From JAUZRW01 sp034437755 (GTDB taxonomy: Bacteria; Chloroflexota; Anaerolineae; Aggregatilineales; Phototrophicaceae), in NCBI GenBank assembly GCA_034437755.1, contig DAOTTV010000180.1:1-40622 (forward strand): DNA of 40,622 nt, given 5' to 3'. The notes below the pieces were generated by a model. That model was given only the letters and a program-made list of their open reading frames with translations, was not told where the DNA came from and made no database searches. The translations under genes were made by a program, and so were the position numbers. Within the stretch, counting starts at the first letter, position 1. Each line of letters opens with the position of its first letter. This document shows, piece by piece, positions 25,079 to 32,764 of the stretch.

Positions 25079-25228
25079 GGCACAGCTTGTATGTCAACAA
25101 GAGTGGCGCATATGAAAAGATATGTCATGACAACTTGTTCGTAGACCCACCGTGAATTCCTGCTTGTCAATGCCTGTTGTCCGTGTTATAGTTTTAAACA
25201 ATTAACAAGAAAATAGGCAATATCAACC

Positions 25229-25333
25229 TTTATCCAGAGCGAGCGAGAGAACGGCTCTTTGACCTCGCGGCAACCCCCCTAGCGGGAAGGTGCCAACTCC
25301 GACAGATGGATCTTTCTGGCAGATGAGGGTAAA
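25229..25333 (+). ncRNA. SAM-I (S-box) riboswitch aptamer
   Basis: P1 pairs TTTATCC (25229-25235) with GGGTAAA (25327-25333). Consensus blocks are present in order: ATCCAGAGCGAG, an AGAG/CTCT hairpin inside the GCGAG/CTCGC P2, CGCGGCAACC, the P3 C-rich/G-rich pair, GGTGCCAACTCC, the P4 CAGA/TCTG hairpin, and GCAGATGAGGG. High SAM should promote termination at 25400-25445 and lower expression of the methionine/cysteine gene downstream. SAM-IV is an alternative clan member; SAM-I fits better because P4 is present. Confidence 0.92.
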
Positions 25334-25339
25334 CAGATG

Positions 25340-25374
25340 CGCTTTTGCGTATCTTGGCGCCGTACTCAAAAGCG
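25340..25374 (+). promoter_or_regulatory. Hairpin in the riboswitch expression platform
   Basis: Perfect inverted repeat CGCTTTTG (25340-25347) and CAAAAGCG (25367-25374) between the aptamer and the terminator. It may organise the expression platform; no clear anti-terminator pairing was identified by eye. Confidence 0.4.
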
Positions 25375-25399
25375 ATTTGCTCACAGAGACGACGACCAT

Positions 25400-25445
25400 A
25401 GCCCGAATTTGTCGCCATCGATTTACAGACAATTTTGGGCTTTTT
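25400..25445 (+). terminator. Intrinsic terminator of the SAM riboswitch
   Basis: A 14-bp stem with one mismatch and one G-U (AGCCCGAATTTGTC 25400-25413, GACAATTTTGGGCT 25428-25441), a 14-nt loop, and five T from 25441. It lies 32 bp before the gene. Confidence 0.85.
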
Positions 25446-25476
25446 GAGTCCGCCGAATCGAAGGAGACAAATCACC

Positions 25477-26742
25477 ATGACGCACCAAAATAACACCCAG
25501 CAAAATTATACCGGTGACAGCACTCGCGCTGTCCACGATGGTGTAAAACGCACCAAAGCACACCACTCACTCACAACGCCGATTGTACAGGCGGCCACCT
25601 ACACGTTCGAGAACACGGCTGATCTCTGTAACTTCATGGAAGCGAAAACATGGGGCGATGGCGCACACGGTCGCGAAGAATACGGACGCTATGGCAACCC
25701 GACTGTGATGGCAGTCGAGGAGCGCCTGGCACAGCTAGAAGGTGCAGAGGATGCCGCGCTTTTCTCATCAGGCATGGCGGCGATTACGAATCTGCTCCTG
25801 ACTGTCCTCAAGTCCGGTCAGCATGTGGTGATGACCAATGATGTCTATCGCCGCACGCGCCAATTTTGCCTGACGACGCTCGCTAAGTTCGGCATCGAGA
25901 CCAGTGTCGTGCCAGTCGGTGACTATGACGCGCTCGAAGCGGCCGTCATCAAAGGCAAGACACGCTTCATCATCAGCGAGACACCAACCAACCCTTACTT
26001 GCGCGTCGCCGATTTAGAGCGCATTCGCCAGATCGCCAAAGCTAATCGCTGTCTGACGATGATCGACACGACATTCGCCACGCCGATTAATCTGCGTCCA
26101 CTAGCGTGGGGGATCGATTTTGTGGTACACAGTGCCACCAAGTATCTTGGCGGGCACAATGACTTGCTCGCGGGCGTGATTTGCGGTGGCGCGGCGCGCA
26201 TCAAAGCGCTCAAGGACGCACGTGGGGTCTTCGGTCAGGTCCTTGATCCCAACTCGGCATATCTGCTGGAGCGCGGCATCAAGACGCTCGGCTTGCGCGT
26301 ACAGCAACAGAACGCCACCGCGCTGGCAGTCGCGCGTTATCTCGAACAGCATCCCAAGATCGACCGCGTGTACTATCCTGCGCTGGAGTCCCATCCCGAT
26401 CATGAGATTGCCACCCACCAAATGACAGGCTTCGGCGGTGTTGTCAGCTTTGAAGTCGCGGGTGATTTACAGGCTACAGGCGATTTCATTGATCGCATGA
26501 CGATTCCATACATCGCGCCTAGCCTCGGTGGGGTCGAGAGCTTGATTGAGATGCCCGCCCTGATGAGCTTCTACGAGAAGACAACACAGGAACGACTCGC
26601 GTTAGGCATCAAGGATAATCTGGTGCGCTTTGCCATCGGCATTGAAGATGCAGATGACATCATCGCTGATCTTGAGCAGGCACTTGCTGGTATCCCTGAG
26701 CGTGAACTGAGCGACATCTGGGAGATTCGCTTCCGCCTCTAA
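25477..26742 (+). CDS. Cystathionine gamma-synthase family PLP enzyme
   Basis: 421 aa from ATG 25477, with AAGGAG 10-12 bases upstream; the frame upstream of this runs into the terminator. It is a Cys/Met-metabolism PLP enzyme, with EYGRYGNPTVMAVEERLAQL, FSSGMAAI, the PLP-lysine motif SATKYLGGHNDLLAG, and GGVESLIEMPALM. The EYGRYGNPT and VYRRTRQF segments recall plant-type cystathionine gamma-synthases, so I favour homocysteine or cystathionine synthesis from activated homoserine. O-acetylhomoserine sulfhydrylase or a gamma-lyase cannot be excluded by eye. Control by a SAM riboswitch supports a biosynthetic methionine role. Confidence 0.85.
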   Translation: MTHQNNTQQNYTGDSTRAVHDGVKRTKAHHSLTTPIVQAATYTFENTADLCNFMEAKTWGDGAHGREEYGRYGNPTVMAVEERLAQLEGAEDAALFSSGMAAITNLLLTVLKSGQHVVMTNDVYRRTRQFCLTTLAKFGIETSVVPVGDYDALEAAVIKGKTRFIISETPTNPYLRVADLERIRQIAKANRCLTMIDTTFATPINLRPLAWGIDFVVHSATKYLGGHNDLLAGVICGGAARIKALKDARGVFGQVLDPNSAYLLERGIKTLGLRVQQQNATALAVARYLEQHPKIDRVYYPALESHPDHEIATHQMTGFGGVVSFEVAGDLQATGDFIDRMTIPYIAPSLGGVESLIEMPALMSFYEKTTQERLALGIKDNLVRFAIGIEDADDIIADLEQALAGIPERELSDIWEIRFRL

Positions 26743-26758
26743 ATAGCATATCCTGTCT

Positions 26759-26788
26759 GCGCTCCGGCGTGATTCCGTCGGGGCGTTT
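26759..26788 (+). terminator. Probable terminator after the cystathionine synthase gene
   Basis: GCGCTCCGGCG (26759-26769) pairs with CGTCGGGGCGT (26776-26786) over 11 bp with three G-U pairs and a 6-nt loop, then TTTGGTT. The T-run is short. Confidence 0.45.
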
Positions 26789-26868
26789 GGTTCGTAGGCG
26801 ATCACTCAGGTTCTTCCAAGCTACATTCGCTACACTAAGCGCGATGTTGAACAGAAAGGATCGAAGGC

Positions 26869-27144
26869 TTGAACTGGGGATACGTCTTAACCGTCGCAGT
26901 CAGTATTGGCTTGTTGTTCATCTTATCTCAGCGGGTTGTCCAGCGTCATCAGAAGGCAATGCGCCGTTTTACATACTTTGTGATGTTGTTGCTCCTGTAT
27001 CGTCAAAATTTCGTATGGGAGAACCTCACCGGCTTCGCTGTCGGCAGTGGGATAGCTTTCTTGTTCTGGTTATTGATCGGGCGTTATAATAAAGTCGGCG
27101 ATGACGATGAAGAGAGCATCAAAGTATATGGCATGGATGATTGA
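26869..27144 (+). CDS. Small membrane protein, 91 aa
   Basis: TTG start at 26869 with AAAGGA about 11 bases upstream. The first segment NWGYVLTVAVSIGLLFILSQ is a membrane helix; a basic stretch (RVVQRHQKAMRRF) leads into FTYFVMLLLLYRQNF and a third hydrophobic segment FAVGSGIAFLFWLLIGRY. The tail is acidic (VGDDDEESIKVYGMDD). I do not recognise a family. Convergent with the mrp gene. Confidence 0.6.
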   Translation: MNWGYVLTVAVSIGLLFILSQRVVQRHQKAMRRFTYFVMLLLLYRQNFVWENLTGFAVGSGIAFLFWLLIGRYNKVGDDDEESIKVYGMDD

Positions 27145-27199
27145 CCGACGGAACGAGGGTAGAGCGCATCTACCCTCATTAATTGTCGGTGTTTGTTGG

Positions 27200-28252
27200 C
27201 TAGTCGATGACGCTGATCGGGATTACATCCGAATCCTGTAACATCAACACGCTAAGGCGCGCGGCGACGTTCTGTGCGATGGTCATAAATGCCTTCCCGG
27301 CTTCGCTATCTGGCTCTGATGCCACGATCGGACGACCATAATCCCCGCCCTGACGAATGTTAGCATTCAACGGGACGCGACCGAGGAAGGGTGTATCTTT
27401 ATCTTTTGCGAATTGCTCGCCCCCACCTGTACCGAAGAAATCACCTGACATATTTTCAACCACGCCGATGATCGGTACATCCAGTTGATCGAACATCGCG
27501 GCGGCGCGTAGCGCATCACTGACGGCGACCGATTGCGGTTGGGTGACGATCACGCCACCGGCAAGCGGGAATTGCTGTGCCAGCGACAGGGGCGCATCAC
27601 CCGTGCCCGGTGGTAGATCGACGATCATGTAATCTAGTTGATCCCAGTGTACATCAACGAAGAATTGTTTGATTGCGCTATGGAGCATCGGCCCACGCAT
27701 AATCATGGGTTTATCGGGGGCGATCAAGAAACCCGTGCTGATTAACTGCACGCCGTAGACTTCTAGCGGCACCATCTTATCGTTGACGACCTTCGGACGA
27801 CCGGAGGCTAAGCCCATCATTTGCGGCACGTTCGGGTTCAGGATGTCTGCATCCACCAGACCGACTTTCGCGCCCATCTCTGCCAGTGCAACGGCGAGAT
27901 TAGTGGCAACGGTTGTCTTACCAACGCCGCCCTTACCGCTGGATACCGCGATGATGCTCTTCATCTGTGCGTTGAATTGCTTCATGATGCGGTTGTCGGT
28001 CGGCACTTGCGAGTCCCAGCCGATCTGTAATTGATCGATGCCATCGACTTTGCCGATCACCGCGTCGTTACAGCGTTCGATGAACACATCCTTCAACGGG
28101 CAAGCGGGTGTCGTCAGCACGATGGTGAAGCGGGCGACTCCGTCCTCAATTGTTAGATCGCGTACCATATCTAGCGTCACAATATCTTGATGCAGTTCCG
28201 GCTCAATGACCGTACTCAGCGCATCCATCACTTTTTGTTCTAAATTACTCAT
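27200..28252 (-). CDS. Mrp/NBP35-type ATPase (Fe-S carrier family) without the CxxC motif
   Basis: 350 aa. The N-terminal MIP18/DUF59 domain (about 1-90) contains TTPACPLKDVF. A P-loop ATPase domain follows, with the deviant Walker A SSGKGGVGKTTVATNLA, VGLVDADILNPNVPQMMGL, DYMIVDLPPGTGDAPLSLAQ and the family block GVVENMSGDFFGTGGGEQFA. In typical ApbC/Mrp proteins a CxxC sits between ENMS and FGxGG and ligates a bridging Fe-S cluster; here it is absent, so the family's normal cluster site is missing. Relatives such as Ind1/NUBPL assemble complex I clusters, and complex I genes lie about 2 kb upstream, but not in one transcript. A TATAAT box at 28297-28302 (minus) may be its -10. Confidence 0.88.
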   Translation of the reverse strand: MSNLEQKVMDALSTVIEPELHQDIVTLDMVRDLTIEDGVARFTIVLTTPACPLKDVFIERCNDAVIGKVDGIDQLQIGWDSQVPTDNRIMKQFNAQMKSIIAVSSGKGGVGKTTVATNLAVALAEMGAKVGLVDADILNPNVPQMMGLASGRPKVVNDKMVPLEVYGVQLISTGFLIAPDKPMIMRGPMLHSAIKQFFVDVHWDQLDYMIVDLPPGTGDAPLSLAQQFPLAGGVIVTQPQSVAVSDALRAAAMFDQLDVPIIGVVENMSGDFFGTGGGEQFAKDKDTPFLGRVPLNANIRQGGDYGRPIVASEPDSEAGKAFMTIAQNVAARLSVLMLQDSDVIPISVID

Positions 28253-28363
28253 ATGTTCCCTCGTATAACAGCCTAATGCTTAATATCTGCCTAATTATTA
28301 TAACGTCTATCTTCAAAATTCGGCAGTTCGATTTATATGTATCATCCCTCACTTATTTTCACC

Positions 28364-28807
28364 TTACTTGCGCGTGGGCGATAGTGCCATTTTCTTGACG
28401 TGTTTCCAGTAGCGCGAGAAGCGCTTTAAGTCGATGTGTCCGTCATAATCCACGAATTCATCGCCTCTGACGACGCTCAGCTTAGCATCTTCTGGCATCT
28501 GACGCGCGATTTGCTGGCAAATCAGGCGGTGGCGGGGGCTAGGGCTTGCTGGTGTGATGATGCGGTCGGCATCGTGCTCATGGGCAAATTTGGCGACTTC
28601 TTCGGTAACGTCGCCCTTGCGAATGACAACCGGTAATTCTAGCAGGCATTCATAGATGAAAACAATCCGTTTGAAGCTGATCTGCCACTCGTTCAGCAAG
28701 GCTTCATCCCACACAAAAATTGCTGGCAGGTCGCCGTATTTGGTCAATGCTGGTTGATGCGGGTTCAGGTTATCGGCGTGGATCCATGCTACTCGTTTTT
28801 CGCTCAT
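28364..28807 (-). CDS. Stand-alone photolyase N-terminal (alpha/beta) domain
   Basis: 147 aa. The sequence follows the DNA_photolyase N-terminal Rossmann domain: VAWIHADNLNPHQPAL, PAIFVWDEALL, SFKRIVFIYECLLEL, LPVVIRKGDVTEEVAKFAHE and DADRIITPASPSPRHRLICQ. It stops after the domain, with no FAD domain. The FAD domain is instead the preceding gene, whose stop overlaps this start as ATGA, so the two are probably translated together and may form a two-chain photolyase or cryptochrome. Domain order on the chromosome is the reverse of a normal one-chain enzyme. Confidence 0.7.
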   Translation of the reverse strand: MSEKRVAWIHADNLNPHQPALTKYGDLPAIFVWDEALLNEWQISFKRIVFIYECLLELPVVIRKGDVTEEVAKFAHEHDADRIITPASPSPRHRLICQQIARQMPEDAKLSVVRGDEFVDYDGHIDLKRFSRYWKHVKKMALSPTRK

Positions 28808-29610
28808 CAGGTCACCTTCACGTTGAATAGATCGCTTTCAATTTCTTCGTAGGTTCCAGCGAAGACATCCATGCCCGTCTCTGTGGCGGGGGCTTCGTAT
28901 TGCTTGCCGGAATACTTGCGGACGTTATCGAGATTATAGAAATAGGGCTTGTGGCTGAACGTACTCGCCACCCATTGCCACGAGAGATTGTTGCTAGCAG
29001 GGTCACCGTCGAGCAAGTGCGTCAGGAAGAAGCGCGCACCAGCTTGCCAGCGTACGTTACGCCAATGCACGACATACGCCGCGAACCACATCCGCTGGCG
29101 ATTATGCAGATACCCTGTCTCGCGCAGTTCACGCACGATGTCATCAATGAGCTGAACGCCCGTCTCACCTTTCTCGATGTCTTCGGGCAAGTCATCGGCA
29201 TAGTGATGCTCGTTGATGCCCGTCTTGTACGCTTCTTGATCTACCCAGATGTCGTCGCCAATTTTTTCGTAGAGTCGTTGCCAGTAATCGCGCCAGCCCA
29301 ACTCGTTGATGAATTTGTACGCGTGCTTCTTGCCTTCGGTCTCCAGCGCATAATCACGCACTTCTGCTAGGCTCAGCACGCCGTAACGCAGATAGGGCGA
29401 CAGACGCGATACCGCGCCGTCCAGATAATTGCGTGTGCGATCGTAGGCTTTACCCATCTTAGCCGATTTCATCTGGGTTTCGGCGGCTTCGCGCCCACCT
29501 CGCACCGCTGTAACGTGCGGGTCGATCGCGTAGGCTTGCGGAAATTCGTCTTTCAGATAGTCAGTCAGATCGTCGCGACTCGCGAAATCGCGCCGCATAT
29601 CCTCGCTCAT
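28807..29610 (-). CDS. Stand-alone photolyase/cryptochrome FAD-binding domain
   Basis: 267 aa from ATG 29610, with AAAGGA about 8 bases upstream; in-frame ATGs at 29664 and 29631 are less well placed. It matches the C-terminal helical FAD domain: SRLSPYLRYGVLSLAEV, FINELGWRDYWQRLY, GETGVQLIDDIVRELRETGY then LHNRQRMWFAAYVVHW, and LDGDPASNNLSWQWVAST. The Asn-Arg and Trp residues that contact FAD and the lesion are present. No N-terminal antenna domain and no Fe-S cysteines are present. The next gene encodes the missing domain. A DUF2256 gene precedes it. DNA repair or light sensing cannot be separated here. Confidence 0.82.
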   Translation of the reverse strand: MSEDMRRDFASRDDLTDYLKDEFPQAYAIDPHVTAVRGGREAAETQMKSAKMGKAYDRTRNYLDGAVSRLSPYLRYGVLSLAEVRDYALETEGKKHAYKFINELGWRDYWQRLYEKIGDDIWVDQEAYKTGINEHHYADDLPEDIEKGETGVQLIDDIVRELRETGYLHNRQRMWFAAYVVHWRNVRWQAGARFFLTHLLDGDPASNNLSWQWVASTFSHKPYFYNLDNVRKYSGKQYEAPATETGMDVFAGTYEEIESDLFNVKVT

Positions 29611-29681
29611 GGTTGGTTCCTTTCGTTTCATCGGATGTATGGTATCAAAAGAGGAAACGCGCATACGTATCCTGTGTGCGT

Positions 29682-29828
29682 CTACGCTTGATTTTTGCGA
29701 TTGCGACAGCGTTTACTGCAATATTTTACATTGTCCCAATCATCAGCCCATTTTTTGCGCCATTTGAACGGACGCTTGCAAACGGGACAGATTTTTTCGG
29801 GCAGGTTTTCTCTCTTGACTCCGCGCAT
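29682..29828 (-). CDS. DUF2256 small zinc-ribbon-like protein, 48 aa
   Basis: ATG 29828, stop at 29682. The product begins MRGVKRENLPEKICPVCKRP and continues FKWRKKWADDWDNVKYCSKR with a second cysteine pair, C-x3-C, near the end. This is the DUF2256 pattern (CPxCxRPFxWRKKW...DWxxVxYCSxxCRxxR), a tiny protein probably binding zinc through four Cys. It lies 71 bp upstream of the split photolyase genes on the same strand. It is below the size seen by most ORF searches. Function of the family is not known to me. Confidence 0.82.
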   Translation of the reverse strand: MRGVKRENLPEKICPVCKRPFKWRKKWADDWDNVKYCSKRCRNRKNQA

Positions 29829-29845
29829 AAAAGTGCCACTTTATA

Positions 29846-29878
29846 TCATTTACAATTTCCCAAATAGTGTAAATGATA
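29846..29878. promoter_or_regulatory. Inverted repeat upstream of the DUF2256/photolyase genes
   Basis: Perfect 9-bp arms ATCATTTAC (29846-29854) and GTAAATGAT (29870-29878) with a 15-bp AT-rich spacer, 18 bp before the DUF2256 start. It looks like a dimeric operator or a promoter-overlapping hairpin. The regulator is unknown. Confidence 0.5.
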
Positions 29879-29906
29879 GGGGTTAAATTGAGATAAGCGG
29901 GGTATC

Positions 29907-29937
29907 AAAAAACCCGACGAGTGTACTCATCGGGTTT
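29907..29937 (-). terminator. Terminator of the iscX-nuoBCDI operon
   Basis: On the minus strand a 12-bp stem (AAACCCGATGAG with CTCGTCGGGTTT, one G-U) with a TACA loop is followed by a T-run that includes the last stem bases (29907-29912). It lies 34 bp past the nuoI stop. Confidence 0.8.
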
Positions 29938-29971
29938 AGATGCTTGCAGAATATTGAAGAAGCAGCGCGGA

Positions 29972-30817
29972 TTACTCTTGCGCGCGTTGGGCGGCGCGCT
30001 TGGCTTTGCGTGCCAGTGCCGCCTGACGGCGTTTCTCGCGCATTTCCTCGGCTTCTTCCCACGGGGCTTTACCACCTTGACCGACGACGGTTGATACGTC
30101 GGCAGTGGCGGTTGCGGCGGGTTTCGCTTCGGCGGCATCTTCTTTGCGCGCCCGTACTTCGTCGCGCTTAGCTTCTTTTGCCGCTTGTGCTTCAGCCTTG
30201 GACGTGTTCCAGCTCTTCTTGAAGTTTTTGTGCTGTTCGCTACCGCGTGCCTCAGTTTCGGCGGCGGCGCGGGTCGGTGCGATGTGTCGCCAGTAGCGCA
30301 CTTCTTTCGACAATTTATCTTTGTCGAAGATATGGTTCGTCGTGCGATCATAGCTGGCTAACTCGTAATCGTGATCCATCTTAATCGCATCGAACGGGCA
30401 GAACTCGGCACAGAAGCCACAGTTCATGCAAATGTCGATATCGATGAAGAAGGCTTCCGGCTCTGGTACGGGACGACCGGTCACCGGGTCATCGCCGCGC
30501 ACAATCCAGATGCATTGTGGCGGGCAAACCTTCGCGCAGATGCCACAACTGGTACACCAATCCTTGCCGGGGTTCAGTTCATCATCGTGATCTTGCACGA
30601 CGAGGAACGGCACAAAACGGAAGCGCTCGGGCACGGCGAGTTTTTCATCGGGATACTGTACCGTGAATGCGCCTTCGGCTTTTGTCCCCTGGCGTGTCTC
30701 GAAGTTATCAATATCCGGTGCGTACTTTTTAAGACCATATTTGAAATCTTCGACATAGGTGTCAACGAAGTGACGCAACGTCAACATCATGCCTTTCCAA
30801 AAACCAGTTCCTGCCAT
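29972..30817 (-). CDS. nuoI: NADH-quinone oxidoreductase subunit I with C-terminal extension
   Basis: 281 aa, longer than the usual roughly 160-200. Residues about 1-170 are the two-[4Fe-4S] ferredoxin subunit that carries electrons to cluster N2: CTSCGICAKVCPPQCI and CMNCGFCAEFCPFDAI, all eight cysteines present. The extra tail (about 190-281) is rich in Ala, Lys and Glu and probably helical. It ends GGKAPWEEAE, REKRR and AALARKAKRAAQRA, nearly identical to the end of NuoB in the same operon. It is the last gene, 70 bp after nuoCD, followed by a terminator. Confidence 0.93.
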   Translation of the reverse strand: MAGTGFWKGMMLTLRHFVDTYVEDFKYGLKKYAPDIDNFETRQGTKAEGAFTVQYPDEKLAVPERFRFVPFLVVQDHDDELNPGKDWCTSCGICAKVCPPQCIWIVRGDDPVTGRPVPEPEAFFIDIDICMNCGFCAEFCPFDAIKMDHDYELASYDRTTNHIFDKDKLSKEVRYWRHIAPTRAAAETEARGSEQHKNFKKSWNTSKAEAQAAKEAKRDEVRARKEDAAEAKPAATATADVSTVVGQGGKAPWEEAEEMREKRRQAALARKAKRAAQRAQE

Positions 30818-30887
30818 TGGTTTCCTCTCATCTCATCTTGTTTGCACGGGCGCGATCAACATGACCCCGCCCGCTCATGTTCGTTCC

Positions 30888-32762
30888 TTAGCGGTCAGTT
30901 TCGCCCAGCACAATATCAATGCTCCCCAGCACAGCCACCACATCGGCGACCTTGCCACCTTCTGACATTAAGCCGAGGGGAGTCAGGTTGATGAAACTTG
31001 GGGCGCGGACGTGATAGCGCCATGGGTTGCTGGTGGCGCGCTTGTGCCCGGCAGAGACGATGTAGAAGCCGAGTTCACCCTTGCCATTTTCGACACGCCC
31101 ATAGGCTTCGCCCAACGGCACTTTATCAGCGTATGCCGAGTTGTTATCGCTGACGGGTTCGCCCTTTGTGTATTCGAGGCGGGGCAAGATTTGCTTTAGA
31201 ATACGCACGCTCTCGCGCATCTCTTGAACGCGCACCATGTAGCGGGCGTACATGTCGCCTTCATCGCGCACTGCAACGTCGAAATCAAGCTCTGGATAGA
31301 TGCTGTACGGATCAGCTCGGCGCACATCGTAGGGCACGCCACTGCCACGCAGGACGGGGCCTGCCGCGCTATAGTTGATCGCGTCCTCGGCGCTCATGTA
31401 GCCGATGCCCTTCGAGCGTGTCAGGACGATTTCATTTTGTGTCAGGTATTCCTCAAGTTCGTCAATCGTGCGCGGGATGCGCTCGTTGATCATTTCCGTC
31501 AGGAATTGCATCGTATCGACATCTCGAACGCGATCGTTCATCAAGTTATTGATCGTGTTCATGCGTTCCGGCAGATCAGCGAACACGCCGCCAAAGCGCA
31601 TATAATTGCACATCATGCGGCTACCTGCTGTCGCCTCGAAGAAATCCAGAATACGTTCACGCTCCTGGATGAAGTACAGCACCGGCGTGAAGAACGCGCC
31701 CAGATCGTTGAGCCAGAAGCCAATCGCCCACAAGTGGTTGACGATGCGCGTCAATTCCACCATCAGCACGCGCACGACTTCCGCGCGGTAGGTCGGTGGG
31801 TTCCAGCGTCGTCCCATCGACATCAGTTGTTCGACCGCCATCACATATCCGTGATTGTTGCCCATGCTCGAAATGTAATCGAGACGATCGGTGAAGGGGA
31901 TATTGTGCAGGTATGTGTTGCGCTCGCCGATCTTCTCGTGGTTGCGATGCAGATAACCCATCACTGGTTCTAGCTGGGTGACGGTCTCGCCGTCGAGCTT
32001 CATCACCATGCGGAACACGCCGTGCGTGCTAGGATGGTGCGGGCCCATGTTAACCACCAGTTGATCGGTTTCTACGCCATCATGCACGACTTTTTGGCTG
32101 TCCACACCCAAGCCGAAGCTCTCGTACAGCTTGGCATCGGTGCTATCGCTCAGGCGCGCTAGGTCGATATCGGCGGGGTAGGTGACGTTCTTGCCGAAGA
32201 TGTTCTTCTCTTCAGCGCGGTGAACGTGACCGCCGGGCCAGCGACTGGCGAAGGGCTTGGCATCTTCTTCGTAGTAGGCTTCTTTCCAGTCCTTCCGCAT
32301 CGGATAACCTTGGAACCCTTCCCACAGCAGAATACGCTGTAAGTTGGGATGCCCGTCGAAGTGTACCCCGAACAGGTCATAGGCTTCGCGTTCTTGGAAA
32401 TCAGCGCCTTTCCAGACCGGTACCAGCGACGGCACTTCGGCTTTCTCGCGGTCAGTCTGCGCTTTGAAGACCAGCGCCGACCCGCCAGACGTGCGATAAG
32501 CGTGATAGACCATCTCCATATGATCGTCACTGTGATGACCTTCGTCGAGGTAATCGACAGCAGTTGCGCTAGAGAGATAATCGAAGCCGAGATCGTCGCG
32601 CATGTACGTAGCGACATCGCGCAGTTTCTTCGGCTCGATCAGCACGCCACCGTAGCCGTCGCGTGTGTCATCACTGACGACACCGGGGAATTTCTCTTTC
32701 AAATGATCGATCGACGCGTCAATCGAGAGTGACTTCAAATCAATATCGGGGGTTGCTACCAT
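30888..32762 (-). CDS. nuoCD: NADH-quinone oxidoreductase subunits C and D, fused
   Basis: 624 aa. Residues about 1-190 correspond to NuoC (30 kDa subunit; ending in the ERE-YDLFGV and H-P-L-R-like QGYPMRKDW segments). About 225-624 is NuoD (49 kDa; VVNMGPHHPSTHGVFRMVMK, LDGETVTQLEPVMGYLHRNHEK, ending FADVVAVLGSIDIVLGETDR-like VADVVAVLGSIDIVLGETDR). It forms the quinone site with NuoB. C-D fusions are known in several lineages. The start ATG 32762 lies two bases after the nuoB stop, with GGGAGATG as ribosome site. Confidence 0.93.
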   Translation of the reverse strand: MVATPDIDLKSLSIDASIDHLKEKFPGVVSDDTRDGYGGVLIEPKKLRDVATYMRDDLGFDYLSSATAVDYLDEGHHSDDHMEMVYHAYRTSGGSALVFKAQTDREKAEVPSLVPVWKGADFQEREAYDLFGVHFDGHPNLQRILLWEGFQGYPMRKDWKEAYYEEDAKPFASRWPGGHVHRAEEKNIFGKNVTYPADIDLARLSDSTDAKLYESFGLGVDSQKVVHDGVETDQLVVNMGPHHPSTHGVFRMVMKLDGETVTQLEPVMGYLHRNHEKIGERNTYLHNIPFTDRLDYISSMGNNHGYVMAVEQLMSMGRRWNPPTYRAEVVRVLMVELTRIVNHLWAIGFWLNDLGAFFTPVLYFIQERERILDFFEATAGSRMMCNYMRFGGVFADLPERMNTINNLMNDRVRDVDTMQFLTEMINERIPRTIDELEEYLTQNEIVLTRSKGIGYMSAEDAINYSAAGPVLRGSGVPYDVRRADPYSIYPELDFDVAVRDEGDMYARYMVRVQEMRESVRILKQILPRLEYTKGEPVSDNNSAYADKVPLGEAYGRVENGKGELGFYIVSAGHKRATSNPWRYHVRAPSFINLTPLGLMSEGGKVADVVAVLGSIDIVLGETDR

Positions 32763-32764
32763 CG

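Noticed and set aside
26769..27089. 106-aa frame overlapping the 91-aa membrane protein
   Set aside because: Different frame, Cys/Arg-rich nonsense composition; the membrane protein frame has coherent helices and a ribosome site.
28900..29370. 156-aa open frame on plus, opposite the photolyase FAD domain
   Set aside because: Antisense shadow of a gene with clear family motifs.
29905..30351. 148-aa minus frame overlapping nuoI
   Set aside because: Low-complexity Lys/Pro/Arg shadow of the nuoI tail in another frame.
31224..31973. 249-aa open frame on plus, opposite nuoCD
   Set aside because: It is a shadow of the intact, motif-rich nuoCD frame; no ribosome site and no recognisable protein features.
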